DNA from: Hyphomicrobiales bacterium
GTDB lineage: Bacteria > Pseudomonadota > Alphaproteobacteria > Rhizobiales > Devosiaceae
Length of the DNA stretch: 64,000 nt
Assembly (NCBI GenBank): GCA_015490455.1
Contig: WFXU01000013.1
Span: 34,023-98,022, forward strand
Reading direction: 5' to 3'
Shown piece by piece: positions 1-8,778 of the stretch (within the stretch, counting starts at the first letter, position 1; each line of letters opens with the position of its first letter). Made by a program: the position numbers and the translations under genes. Under the pieces are notes generated by a model. The model was not told the DNA's origin. It made no database searches and worked only from the letters and a program-made list of their open reading frames with translations.

Positions 1-987
1 GTGGAAACATTTGGAGAAAGGGTGGTGCTTTCTGGAACTGTGCGCTCTGGCGATGATATGGAAAAAGCAGTCGCTATTGCAGCCCAATTTGCAGGGGGCA
101 TGGATAATGTGGCAAATATTATTCAGGTTGAGGGTGCGCAGCAAGTATTGCTTAAAGTTACAATAGCTGAAGTTGGACGCGAGACTGTAAAACAATTGGG
201 CATTAATCTTAGTGGTAATTTTAATACGGGTTCTTTAGCGACAGCGATGATTTCTGCTCCTACCTATGGTGGAGCTTCAAATGTTATTGCGCCAAATAGT
301 GTAACCGCCTCGCTAGGTGTTGGAAATCTTGCGATTAATGCAACTCTTAGGGCACTAGAAAGACGCGGAGCCCTAAGAACTTTGGCTGAGCCTACTCTTT
401 CTGCCTTATCAGGGCAGAGTGCTGAATTTTTGGCTGGGGGTGAATTTCCTGTTCCAACAGGCGTTGATAATGGGCAGGTGCTATTTGAATTTAAGAAATT
501 TGGTGTTGAGTTAAAATTTACCCCAACTGTTAAATCTAATGGAATAATTGCCCTTGAGGTTGATGCAAAAGTATCAGAGCCAACTACTGAGGGTGGATTT
601 AATGCTGGTGGTATTACTATTCCGGCGACCAGAGAACGTAAGGCAAAAACTACTGTTGAGTTAAGGACGGGCTCTACAATGGCCATTGCCGGATTGATTG
701 AGGAAAAAGTGCGCGCGCAGATAAATTCACTACCGGGAATTGGGAATTTACCAATTTTGGGAGCATTGTTCCGCTCACGTGACTTTGTCAGGTCTGAAAC
801 CGAATTGCTTATTTTGGTAACGCCTATTTTGGCTAAATCCGGCGGGCCAATTGATCTGCCAACCAATAAAATGGTGCTAGCGGGTGATGCAGAAGCTATT
901 TTTCTGGGGCATATTGAGAAACTTTATGGTGTAGGACCAACAAATGGAGTTCAATATCAAGGTTCAATAGGATTTTCGTTAGATTAA
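1..987 (+). CDS. cpaC: Tad/Flp pilus secretin CpaC (RcpA), cut by window start
   Basis: Outer-membrane ring through which the Tad (Flp) pilus leaves the cell. The visible 328 residues include the end of a periplasmic BON/N1-like segment (about 1-45) and then the secretin core. Family marks seen: GEFPVPTG at about 147-154, GNLPILGALFRS at about 248-259, and the final membrane strand ETELLILVTPIL at about 266-277. The reading frame is open from base 1, so the GTG there is probably not the true start; signal peptide and first domain lie to the left. It is followed 50 bp later by cpaE, the normal cpaC-E-F order of alphaproteobacterial pilus loci. The gene looks intact apart from the cut. An alternative secretin type (type II) is unlikely given the neighbours. 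Confidence 0.93.
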   Translation: METFGERVVLSGTVRSGDDMEKAVAIAAQFAGGMDNVANIIQVEGAQQVLLKVTIAEVGRETVKQLGINLSGNFNTGSLATAMISAPTYGGASNVIAPNSVTASLGVGNLAINATLRALERRGALRTLAEPTLSALSGQSAEFLAGGEFPVPTGVDNGQVLFEFKKFGVELKFTPTVKSNGIIALEVDAKVSEPTTEGGFNAGGITIPATRERKAKTTVELRTGSTMAIAGLIEEKVRAQINSLPGIGNLPILGALFRSRDFVRSETELLILVTPILAKSGGPIDLPTNKMVLAGDAEAIFLGHIEKLYGVGPTNGVQYQGSIGFSLD

Positions 988-1037
988 TTTTGCTGGTTTG
1001 AAATTTGTATCCCAAGAGGGTTTTAAGAGGGAATTTG

Positions 1038-2303
1038 ATGACTATAGATGAAAAAAATAAAGAAATATTACAAAATCCGTTAAGTGGAGGGGCGCGTATT
1101 ATTCCCAGAATAACTATTCAGGCATTTTGTGAACATTCTCAAACTGCGCAAATGATAGAATCCTTAACCAGTGATAGGCGCATGTCACGCGTTGCCCTGA
1201 CCACTCATAATGGTGGTTTGGAAGGGGCAATAGAGACATATAAGTCAAGTCCAACGCCAAATTTGATCATTATTGAAACCTCTTTAATGATGGAGGAAAT
1301 ATTAGCTTCGCTTGAGCGGCTTGCAGAAGTTTGTGATACAGGCACACATTTAATGGTGCTCGGACATATAAATGATGTGGTTCTTTATCGTGAATTAAAG
1401 AATTTTGGAGTTTCAGAATATTTAGTTTTGCCCGTAAGAGCGCAAATTATTGTTGATGCCATTAGTGAAATATTTATAGCTGGTGATGCAGAGCCAATAG
1501 GTCGCTCGGTTGCATTTATTTCTGCAAAAGGGGGGGCTGGCTCTTCAACAATTGCTCATAATAGCGCGTGGGCTGTTGCTAAAAATATAATGCAGGATGT
1601 ATTGATCATTGATATGGATCTCGCTTTTGGAACAGCGGGGCTGAATTTTAATCAAGATCCATCAACCGGTATAGCAGACGCCCTATTTGCCAGCGAAACG
1701 CTCGACGATGTAATGTTAGATAGGATTATGTCAAAGGCAGCAAATCACGTTAATTTACTAACTGCCTCCTGCAATCTTGATCAAACTTATGATTTTACTG
1801 AGCGCGATTTTGAAAATGTGGTTGAACTGAGCCAGCAAAGCGTTCCCCTAGTAATACTTGATATTCCGCATATTTGGAGTGCTTGGGTTAAATATACATT
1901 AGCAATGGCTGATGATATTGTTATTGTTGCCGAGCCGGATCTAGCCAATCTTCGCAATGCAAAAAATATTATTGACTTATTGAAATCTTTACGCCCATCG
2001 GAACAGGAGCCAATATTAATTGTAAATAAGGTTGCTATTCCTAAGCGACCGGAAATCGCTCCGCAGGAGTTTGCAAATTCAGTAGAATGTAAACTTTTTG
2101 GCGAAATTGCCTTTGACAGTTCGGCATTTGGCGTTGCTGCCAATAATGGGCAAATGATAGCTGAAATAGCAAGAAACCATAAGGCAAATGAAGTTTTCAA
2201 TAAAATTGGAAATAGGATTTCAGGAAGGCTTAATAATGAAAGTGTGAAGGGGCCATCTGGATTAAATATTCCAAATATAATGAAAATTTTGAAACGAGCT
2301 TAA
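1038..2303 (+). CDS. cpaE: Pilus assembly ATPase-like protein CpaE/TadZ
   Basis: ParA/MinD-type protein that places the Tad pilus machine in the cell (known role of the CpaE/TadZ family). The first ~150 residues resemble a receiver-like domain; a ParA domain follows, with the deviant Walker A motif KGGAGSS at about residue 164 and the matching 'LIIDMDLAFGTAG' stretch after it. I chose ATG 1038 because AGAGGGAA lies about 6 bases before it; the frame is open 33 bases further upstream to a TTG with no ribosome site. The 421-residue length is usual. It lies between cpaC and cpaF in one operon. Confidence 0.92.
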   Translation: MTIDEKNKEILQNPLSGGARIIPRITIQAFCEHSQTAQMIESLTSDRRMSRVALTTHNGGLEGAIETYKSSPTPNLIIIETSLMMEEILASLERLAEVCDTGTHLMVLGHINDVVLYRELKNFGVSEYLVLPVRAQIIVDAISEIFIAGDAEPIGRSVAFISAKGGAGSSTIAHNSAWAVAKNIMQDVLIIDMDLAFGTAGLNFNQDPSTGIADALFASETLDDVMLDRIMSKAANHVNLLTASCNLDQTYDFTERDFENVVELSQQSVPLVILDIPHIWSAWVKYTLAMADDIVIVAEPDLANLRNAKNIIDLLKSLRPSEQEPILIVNKVAIPKRPEIAPQEFANSVECKLFGEIAFDSSAFGVAANNGQMIAEIARNHKANEVFNKIGNRISGRLNNESVKGPSGLNIPNIMKILKRA

Positions 2304-2324
2304 GGGTTAGAAAAGGGAATATAA

Positions 2325-3824
2325 ATGTTTGGTAAGCGCACCAGTTTTGGTGATAGAGCAAAATCTAAGCAGATAAATAAAGTTGTAAATGAGCCTGTTT
2401 TTAGGGAAGAAAATAAACAAGCTACAATTGCTGGCGAAGAAAATAAAAAACTCGCTCAACCCGTTTCAAACAACCAGGAACAAAATCAGCCCGAAGAAAT
2501 TGTCACTAGGGCGTCAGGAACCCGCTCTGAAGAATATTATAATACTAAATCCATTGTTTTTTCTGCCCTAATTGATTCGCTTGATCTAAGCCAACTTGCT
2601 TCAATGGATGCAGAAGCTGCGCGCGAAGAAATCCGCGATATTGTATTAGAAATTGTCGCTTTGAAATCAATCGCTATGTCAATAGCGGATCAGGAGGAAA
2701 TGCTTGATGAAATTTGCGATGATGTGCTCGGCTATGGGCCTTTAGAGCCCTTATTGGCGCGCGATGATATTGCGGATATTATGGTTAATGGTTCACAAAA
2801 ATGCTATATTGAGGTTAATGGCAAGGTGAAACTTACCAATGTGAAATTTCGCGATGAAGCCCATTTAATGAATGTGTGTCAGCGTATTGTCAGTCAGGTT
2901 GGACGGCGAGTTGATGAGAGTTCTCCAATATGTGATGCGCGCCTGCCAGATGGCTCGCGTGTTAATGTCATTGCCCCCCCATTATCTATTGATGGCGCAT
3001 CACTTACTATTCGGAAATTTAAGAAAGATAAACTTACATTAGATCAGCTGGTTAAATTTGGCTCTATTTCTCCGGAAGGGGCGGAAGTATTAAGAATTTT
3101 GGGGCGTATAAGGGCAAATGTGCTTATTTCCGGTGGAACAGGTTCAGGAAAAACCACGCTTTTGAACTGTTTAACGGCCTTTATTGAAGGGGATGAACGT
3201 ATTATTACTTGTGAGGATAGCGCCGAATTGCAATTACAACAACCCCATACTGTTCGGCTTGAGACACGCCCCCCAAATCTTGAGGGTGAGGGGGAAATTA
3301 CCATGCGTGATCTGGTGAAGAACTGTTTGCGCATGCGTCCGGAAAGAATAATTGTTGGTGAGGTGCGTGGCCCTGAGGCGTTTGACCTATTGCAGGCGAT
3401 GAATACTGGTCATGATGGCTCTATGGGGACATTACACGCCAATTCCCCACGTGAAGCGCTAAGCCGTTTAGAATCTATGATAACTATGGGTGGATATTCT
3501 CTTCCTTCAAGAACTATTCGTGAAATGATTGTTTCTTCTGTTGATGTGATTGTGCAGGCAGCGCGTTTAAGGGATGGCTCACGCCGCATCACCCATATTA
3601 CCGAAGTTTTGGGCATGGAGGGAGATGTTATCGTAACACAAGATGTGTTTTTATATGATATTACTGGGGAAGATGAAAATGGTAATTTAGTGGGCAGGCA
3701 TCGCTCAACTGGCATAACACAACCCAAATTTACCGAAAGGGCACGCTATTTTAATGAAGAAGCAAATTTAGTGCAGGCATTAGAAAGTGCTAATATTGAG
3801 CATAAAGAAATGGTAGGAGGTTAA
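2325..3824 (+). CDS. cpaF: Pilus assembly/secretion ATPase CpaF (TadA)
   Basis: Hexameric cytoplasmic ATPase of the type II/IV secretion family that powers Tad pilus extension. A low-complexity, charged N-terminal tail (about 1-60) precedes the conserved core: Walker A GGTGSGKTT at about 270-278, the Walker B region RIIVGEVRGPEA about 340-351, and the histidine box 'GHDGSMGTLHANSPREAL' just after. The 499-residue length fits CpaF. ATG 2325 has AAAAGGGA upstream. Its stop TAA is directly followed by the tadB ATG, so the two are translationally linked. Confidence 0.96.
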   Translation: MFGKRTSFGDRAKSKQINKVVNEPVFREENKQATIAGEENKKLAQPVSNNQEQNQPEEIVTRASGTRSEEYYNTKSIVFSALIDSLDLSQLASMDAEAAREEIRDIVLEIVALKSIAMSIADQEEMLDEICDDVLGYGPLEPLLARDDIADIMVNGSQKCYIEVNGKVKLTNVKFRDEAHLMNVCQRIVSQVGRRVDESSPICDARLPDGSRVNVIAPPLSIDGASLTIRKFKKDKLTLDQLVKFGSISPEGAEVLRILGRIRANVLISGGTGSGKTTLLNCLTAFIEGDERIITCEDSAELQLQQPHTVRLETRPPNLEGEGEITMRDLVKNCLRMRPERIIVGEVRGPEAFDLLQAMNTGHDGSMGTLHANSPREALSRLESMITMGGYSLPSRTIREMIVSSVDVIVQAARLRDGSRRITHITEVLGMEGDVIVTQDVFLYDITGEDENGNLVGRHRSTGITQPKFTERARYFNEEANLVQALESANIEHKEMVGG

Positions 3825-4799
3825 ATGTCACCTTTAATTCTTGCTCTGTTAGCTTTTATTTCAGTTGCGGCGTTGGGAGGTGCTTTGGCGCCTTCAATAT
3901 TTGGTTCGGGGGCAAAAGTAGAAAAAAGAATTAGCTCCCTTAAAGGCAATATGCGGGAAAGAGAAAGGGAAAAAAGGGGGCTTCGCAGTAAAGAGAATAG
4001 GCGTAAGGCTATTCAGGAAGTATTAGAAGAGCACGCGAAAAAAAATAAAAAGAAACGCTTAACATTAAAGGAAAGAATTTTCCAAGCCGGCATGACCATT
4101 TCAAAGGGAGCATTTATCCGTAATTCTATTATTGGTGGCGTTATTTTATTTTTTATCCTCTTTATATTGGAAGCGCCTATCTGGTTTGCGCTAATTATGT
4201 CATTAAGTTTGTCATATGTGGGGGCAATGTGGTTCTTAAATTTTAAGAAAAAAAAATATCAAGCAAAATATCTTGATGAGCTCCCAAATGCGGTTGAGGC
4301 AATTGTGCGCGGTATTAAATCGGGAATGCCGCTAAATGATTCGATTAAAATTGTTGCCAAAGATGTAAAAGAACCGGTAAGAAGCGAATTTGCCAGAGTG
4401 GTTGAACAACAAGCTATTGGCAAGGGAATGGCTGAGGCGGTAAAAGTGCTTTATGACAGGGTTCCGCTGCCTGAGGTAAATTTTTTGGTTGTTGTTATTG
4501 CGGTGCAGGAACAATCGGGGGGAAACCTCGCCGAAGCTCTGCAAAATCTTGCGCGAGTGTTACGCGATAGAAAGAAAATGAAAGCCAAAGTTAAGGCAAT
4601 GGCCTCAGAAGCAAAGGCTTCCGCCGGCATTATTGGCTCATTACCCTTTGTTGTTGCAATATTAGTGTCAATTGCGTCTCCCGGATATTTGAACCCGCTA
4701 TTTGAAAGTCCTGCCGGTCATCTTTGGCTAGCAATTGGTGGGGTTATGCTGCTTATGGGCGGATATATTATGAATAAAATGATTCAGTTCGATTATTAG
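3825..4799 (+). CDS. tadB: Tad pilus inner-membrane platform protein TadB
   Basis: One of the two integral membrane platform proteins of the Tad pilus machine (T2SSF/GspF fold). It has an N-terminal membrane helix, a basic cytoplasmic region rich in Lys/Arg (about residues 27-85), a pair of helices near 105-145, the GspF domain (about 155-285), and two C-terminal helices. The start ATG follows the cpaF stop with no gap, with TAGGAGG as ribosome site. Length 324 is typical. Confidence 0.93.
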   Translation: MSPLILALLAFISVAALGGALAPSIFGSGAKVEKRISSLKGNMREREREKRGLRSKENRRKAIQEVLEEHAKKNKKKRLTLKERIFQAGMTISKGAFIRNSIIGGVILFFILFILEAPIWFALIMSLSLSYVGAMWFLNFKKKKYQAKYLDELPNAVEAIVRGIKSGMPLNDSIKIVAKDVKEPVRSEFARVVEQQAIGKGMAEAVKVLYDRVPLPEVNFLVVVIAVQEQSGGNLAEALQNLARVLRDRKKMKAKVKAMASEAKASAGIIGSLPFVVAILVSIASPGYLNPLFESPAGHLWLAIGGVMLLMGGYIMNKMIQFDY

Positions 4800-4822
4800 G
4801 TTCAAAAGAAGTGCGTTAAATT

Positions 4823-5815
4823 ATGGATATTGTTAATCTATTTGCTGATTCATCATCATTAATGGTAATTTTCTCAGCCATTGCGGTTGCTGCCGTAATA
4901 TTTACCATCGGTTCGCAAATTATAGATCGTTTTGAATTCAAATCTAGGATAAAACATGTTGCCCATGAGCGCGAGAGAATGCGCGAGCAAGCCATGGCGC
5001 GGCTACGTGAAAGCGAAAATAAAAGAAATAATGCTCGATCAGAACATAGCGCAAAGAAATATATGGAGGCGGTGGTTGAGAAATTTTCCCTTAAAAAGGC
5101 ATTTCTTGATGAGAATACTAAATTAAAATTGGTGCAGGCCGGCTATAGGGGTAAATCGGCTATGACCACATATTTATTTTTTCGTTTCATCACGCCAATA
5201 ATATTATTTATTTTAGTCTTTGCTTATTTGACTATAATTATGCAAAGTGAGCAGCCGCTTTATTTATCGCTGGTTTATGCTATCGGGGCGGCTTTGATAG
5301 GTTCCTATTTACCGGTAATTTTACTGAAAAACACTATTACAAAACGCCAGCAGTCAATTAATAAAGCCTGGCCGGATTGTCTTGACTTATTGCTATTATG
5401 CGTGGAAAGCGGAATGTCTATTGAACTTGCCTTTAAGCGTGTGGCTAAGGAAATGGCACAACAAAGCGTGGCACTGGCTGAAGAATTAACTTTGACCAAT
5501 GCTGAACTTTCTTTTCTTGAGGATCGTTCTCAAGCCTTCAAAAATCTTGGGGTTAGAACAGGAATTGACGCTGTTAACTCAGTAATGACCTCTCTTATTC
5601 AGGCGGATAAATATGGAACCTCTGTTGGCCATTCATTAAGGGTTATGGCCGAAGAGGGACGGAACGAACGAATGATGGCTGCCGAAAAAAAGGCCGCCGC
5701 TTTGCCACCCAAATTAACTGTGCCGCTAATTTTATTCTTTTTACCAGTATTATTTATTGTGATTATGGCCCCTGCCATGCTTAGGATATTTGGGCCGGGC
5801 GGAATTATGACCTAA
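4823..5815 (+). CDS. tadC: Tad pilus inner-membrane platform protein TadC
   Basis: Second GspF-type platform protein, expected to pair with TadB in the membrane. Predicted helices lie at about 12-32, 115-160 and at the C-terminus (about 300-325); the GspF domain (about 175-300) contains the usual 'AWPDCLDLLLLCVESGMS' opening. It follows tadB by 23 bp. In most tad loci tadD (a TPR lipoprotein) comes next on the same strand; here the following genes are the convergent type III locus, so tadD and the pilin-like tadE/F genes must lie elsewhere or to the left. Confidence 0.92.
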   Translation: MDIVNLFADSSSLMVIFSAIAVAAVIFTIGSQIIDRFEFKSRIKHVAHERERMREQAMARLRESENKRNNARSEHSAKKYMEAVVEKFSLKKAFLDENTKLKLVQAGYRGKSAMTTYLFFRFITPIILFILVFAYLTIIMQSEQPLYLSLVYAIGAALIGSYLPVILLKNTITKRQQSINKAWPDCLDLLLLCVESGMSIELAFKRVAKEMAQQSVALAEELTLTNAELSFLEDRSQAFKNLGVRTGIDAVNSVMTSLIQADKYGTSVGHSLRVMAEEGRNERMMAAEKKAAALPPKLTVPLILFFLPVLFIVIMAPAMLRIFGPGGIMT

Positions 5816-5828
5816 GCGGGATTGTTAG

Positions 5829-5843
5829 CTAATGTGCCATTAG
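5829..5843. terminator. Small hairpin between convergent tadC and secretin-fragment genes
   Basis: CTAATG-TGC-CATTAG makes a short perfect stem in the 47-base gap between two converging genes. It could act on either strand, but the stem is AT-rich and no clear U-run follows, so termination is only a guess. Confidence 0.25.
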
Positions 5844-5862
5844 GGATAATTGGCAAATTATA

Positions 5863-6573
5863 TTAATCTGTCGGGGTTGCATCAGATTTGCTTTTTACAC
5901 CAAAGCGAACGAGTGTGACATTATCAACAAGATTATTTTTTAGCATTCCTTCAGTTACCAGCTCAACCAAAGCAATATAGGAGGGAGGGGCAGAAACAAA
6001 TATTGAATTTGAAGCACTAACTTCTTCAAAGGTGAAATCTTCATCATTGCTTACAAGGGATGATAATTCTGCCCTTACATCCTTAAATTTGAGATTTTTG
6101 AGAGATATCATTCTTGAGGCGCGCTCATTTATATCAGAGATGAAATATTCATCTCCTCTTTGATAATAGTCAAGAGAGTAATCAGCACTAATTTGCGCAA
6201 AAAATTTATCACGTTCTATCGGGAAACGCTCAGAGCGAATTAGCCTATTCTTAACTTTATCGCTAATTATAATATCAATATTTTGAACGCGTGCATATTC
6301 TTCCAATAGTGACTTTAATCTTTGATTTACCACTATGATAGAGCGATTTTCTGCCAATTGTTTATCGTCTTTTATGGCCGCATTTTGATTATTATTTATA
6401 CTGTAATTTTTTTCTAAACTATTTTGCAACTCCTCTTTGTTTTGTTCGGAACTATCAACGAAGAAATTATTAGAAACAGGAACGGCGTCCGCTCCAACTC
6501 CTGCCTGTAAGGAAAATAGCAAGCTGGTAGAAAAAATTATCGCTGCTAGATTAGATTTATTATTCCTACTCAA
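5863..6573 (-). CDS. sctC1: Type III secretin N-terminal (N0-N1) protein, RhcC1-like
   Basis: Secreted 236-residue protein that corresponds to only the periplasmic front half of a type III secretin. Seen: a signal peptide (about 1-28), a polar linker, an N0-like domain (about 78-148, including 'QNIDIIISDKVKN' and 'YYQRGDEYFISD'), and an N1-like domain (about 152-212, 'SLKNLKFKDVRAEL ... IFVSAPPSYIALVE'). There is no secretin beta-barrel domain; the frame ends in a normal stop after a short tail. Usual SctC proteins are 500-700 residues. Known parallel: in rhizobial Rhc systems the secretin is split into RhcC1 and RhcC2. I infer this is a C1-type half whose partner is outside the window. TTG start at 6571-6573 is supported by GGAG six bases upstream. 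It is the last gene of the type III locus, 71 bp after the regulator gene. Confidence 0.72.
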   Translation of the reverse strand: MSRNNKSNLAAIIFSTSLLFSLQAGVGADAVPVSNNFFVDSSEQNKEELQNSLEKNYSINNNQNAAIKDDKQLAENRSIIVVNQRLKSLLEEYARVQNIDIIISDKVKNRLIRSERFPIERDKFFAQISADYSLDYYQRGDEYFISDINERASRMISLKNLKFKDVRAELSSLVSNDEDFTFEEVSASNSIFVSAPPSYIALVELVTEGMLKNNLVDNVTLVRFGVKSKSDATPTD

Positions 6574-6644
6574 TTGTCACTCCAGCTGACCTTACTATAA
6601 TAATAATGGCAAATATATATGATAAAAATAGCTAGTTTATTAAC

Positions 6645-7403
6645 TTAAAAATTTGCTTTATCCAGCCCCATTCCTTTGGCAATTTGAATGAGTTCTCTTA
6701 AGCCCTTTACTTTGGTTTTTTGTCTTATATTTTGCCTGTGCGTTTCCACAGTGCGAACGCTTAATTCATAATGGTGGGCAATTTCTTTACTACTCATACC
6801 ATTAGAAATATGTTTCAAAATTTCAAGTTCGCGCTTGGTTAGATTATAGGTTGTATCAATAGGCTTGGTAGATTTCTTTTTTGGAAACATCAATTTTAAT
6901 ATTGAAGGGCTATAAAATCTATTGCCGCTGCTTACTGCCTTTATTGCTGATTTATAAATGCTTATATCCGAGTAATATTCAATTATGCTCATAACAGAAT
7001 CGGGTATGATTTTGCTTATATTATTATATTCTTCTGCCCTTTCACACATTATTATTGTTTTTGGAAAATCCTCCAATGTGTAAATATTATCTAGAATCTG
7101 CAGCACATTTTTAACATTGACAGTTGCTCCAATCAGAATAATTTTCGGTCTATAGTCAATATTCAATAATATATTGGATTTTTCGCCATCACATGTCCTT
7201 ATAGACCAGGTGCGTTCATATTTTTCAAGACATACCCGTAACCCCTCGCTAATTATGGGATTGTTGTCAATGATAAGAATTTTTAATTTAGTTAAGTCAC
7301 TGGTTTTCACATCAAAAAAATTATCTTTTCTCTCCCCACCATCCAAATATTGGGAAGTAGCAAATTTATTATCTATATTTCTGGATAAACTTGTTTTTTG
7401 CAT
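6645..7403 (-). CDS. LuxR-type regulator with degenerate receiver domain, linked to type III locus
   Basis: Probable DNA-binding regulator of 252 residues. A receiver-like domain spans about 40-165 and a LuxR/GerE helix-turn-helix about 188-245 (TKRELEILKHISNGMSSKEI and SVRTVETHRQN). Compared with the canonical regulator at 41915-42556 of this window, the phospho-acceptor Asp is a Gly (residue 92, 'IILIGATV' against 'IVVMDINM'), the conserved Ser/Thr is Cys120, and the Lys position near 142-143 is Glu/Tyr. So it is unlikely to be switched by ordinary phosphotransfer. No kinase gene is beside it. Its place between sctU and the secretin fragment suggests it controls the type III genes; that is inference. 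An extra ~38-residue N-terminal tail has no recognised feature. Confidence 0.8.
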   Translation of the reverse strand: MQKTSLSRNIDNKFATSQYLDGGERKDNFFDVKTSDLTKLKILIIDNNPIISEGLRVCLEKYERTWSIRTCDGEKSNILLNIDYRPKIILIGATVNVKNVLQILDNIYTLEDFPKTIIMCERAEEYNNISKIIPDSVMSIIEYYSDISIYKSAIKAVSSGNRFYSPSILKLMFPKKKSTKPIDTTYNLTKRELEILKHISNGMSSKEIAHHYELSVRTVETHRQNIRQKTKVKGLRELIQIAKGMGLDKANF

Positions 7404-7728
7404 TTTCTACTAACGAAAGTTATTGTCCCTTCGTTTCAAATCCTCTCCATTCACGGGCAAAATTGCTCCAACCTGCAAGCGTTTTGCCTCCCCGTCAAAA
7501 TTTTACAAAAAAAGCCGAAAGAATCAAGCCCTGCCTGCAACTAAACCTTGCCTGAACCAAATTCGCCCATTCTTGTCCTTTCCTGCTCATTACATCTATC
7601 TATCCCCTTAATCTAACTAATCTTTCGGTTTTAGAAAATAGGAAATTATCTATATGGTAAAATTGATAGTGCTTTTTAGTCTGGATAAGCGAAATTAAGC
7701 AAATAGATAATAATATGGTAATTAATTA
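7404..7728. other. 325-bp gene-free gap between sctU and the regulator gene
   Basis: Both flanking genes read leftwards, so this gap should hold the promoter of the regulator/secretin-fragment pair. I see AT-rich sequence and a C-rich stretch near 7440-7600 but no convincing ORF with a ribosome site, no long inverted repeat and no terminator with a U-run. Specific promoter boxes could not be assigned. Confidence 0.4.
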
Positions 7729-8778
7729 TTAGACTAAATTATTTTTAACCAGCGCGTTGGCAACGGGGCCAAAATGCTTTTGTAAAATTGGCATTCCCTG
7801 TCCAACCGACTTATAAATATCAAGGGTAGTTGAACCTAAATCTTCAATTGGGTGTCCATTTGCACGAGCTAAGGCCAATATATCATAGGCTTTATCGCCT
7901 TTGGCCTTTGCATATACTATTGGCAAAGGTGTTACTCCGCTTAAGAAACGAATTTCCACTACACAATCTTCGCCAATCAATAATAAACCCTGCACATTAT
8001 CTATGGTATTGGTGTGTTCAAGAGAAGCAATATCTTCCATTGCTAATTGTTTGCGCCTAGTTTTAATTTCTGGATTGCCCATAATATCGCGTAATTCGCG
8101 CTTATGCTCGCTAACGCTCATACGTTGATCTCTTCTAAATAATGCCATTTGCATTGGCAGATCCACAAGTCCCGCAGCCAGAAGCAAAATACAACCAGCT
8201 ATAAAAAGCCATTGTGCAATTGATATTATGGATGCGGCTAAACATCCCTCGCCACAAATTGGTGATGAAATAAGTTCTGGCAGCCATATCCAAATAATGA
8301 AAATAGCTGCGGTGAACCAAATTATGATTCTAAATAGGGATACACCAAATTCTGAAATATTTCGTACAGAAAATAATTTTTTAATTCCCTGTGCGGGATT
8401 AATTTTATTAAATTCTGGTTTTATTGGGTGCAAGGAGAATACAAAACCCTTTTTATGAACAAGATTTGCGACCAAAGCCACAACCGCCAAAATTATTGCC
8501 AGAGGAGCGATGGATAAAGTGATTGATTTGGCAGTGAATAGTAACTCTCCCTTTAATGTTGCGATATTTGCTTCTTTCATAGATAGAATGGCACGATCTA
8601 GCAGTCCCTGAAATAAATTTATAAAGGAGGTTGCAGAAAAAAATACAATAATAACCCCAGCAATAGTGAGCATAGCTGTTACAAAATCGGCGCTGGAAGA
8701 AACCTGCCCCTTTTCGCGCGCTTTTCTTAATTTATGCTCGGTGGGGGGAAGGGTTTTTTCTTCTGATTGATCACTCAT
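7729..8778 (-). CDS. sctU: Type III export apparatus switch protein SctU, lacking NPTH
   Basis: Inner-membrane export gate subunit (FlhB/YscU family) that normally switches substrate class after cutting itself within an NPTH motif. Four membrane helices are visible at about 33-55, 85-105, 145-170 and 185-208, then the cytoplasmic domain starting with 'KRELRDIMGNPEIK' (about 226-239), as in YscU. Where NPTH should stand the sequence reads GEDC (residues 269-272), inside an otherwise alignable context (LLLI-GEDC-VVEIRF ... TPLPIV, like YscU VVVA-NPTH-IAIGIL ... TPLPLV). Self-cleavage at the usual Asn is therefore not possible. ATG overlaps the sctT stop (ATGA). Length 349 is normal and the frame is open, so it does not look like a dead gene. 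Confidence 0.93.
   Translation of the reverse strand: MSDQSEEKTLPPTEHKLRKAREKGQVSSSADFVTAMLTIAGVIIVFFSATSFINLFQGLLDRAILSMKEANIATLKGELLFTAKSITLSIAPLAIILAVVALVANLVHKKGFVFSLHPIKPEFNKINPAQGIKKLFSVRNISEFGVSLFRIIIWFTAAIFIIWIWLPELISSPICGEGCLAASIISIAQWLFIAGCILLLAAGLVDLPMQMALFRRDQRMSVSEHKRELRDIMGNPEIKTRRKQLAMEDIASLEHTNTIDNVQGLLLIGEDCVVEIRFLSGVTPLPIVYAKAKGDKAYDILALARANGHPIEDLGSTTLDIYKSVGQGMPILQKHFGPVANALVKNNLV

Noticed and set aside
7423..7611. 62-codon open frame in the gap before sctU
   Set aside because: No ribosome site, odd composition, no family resemblance.
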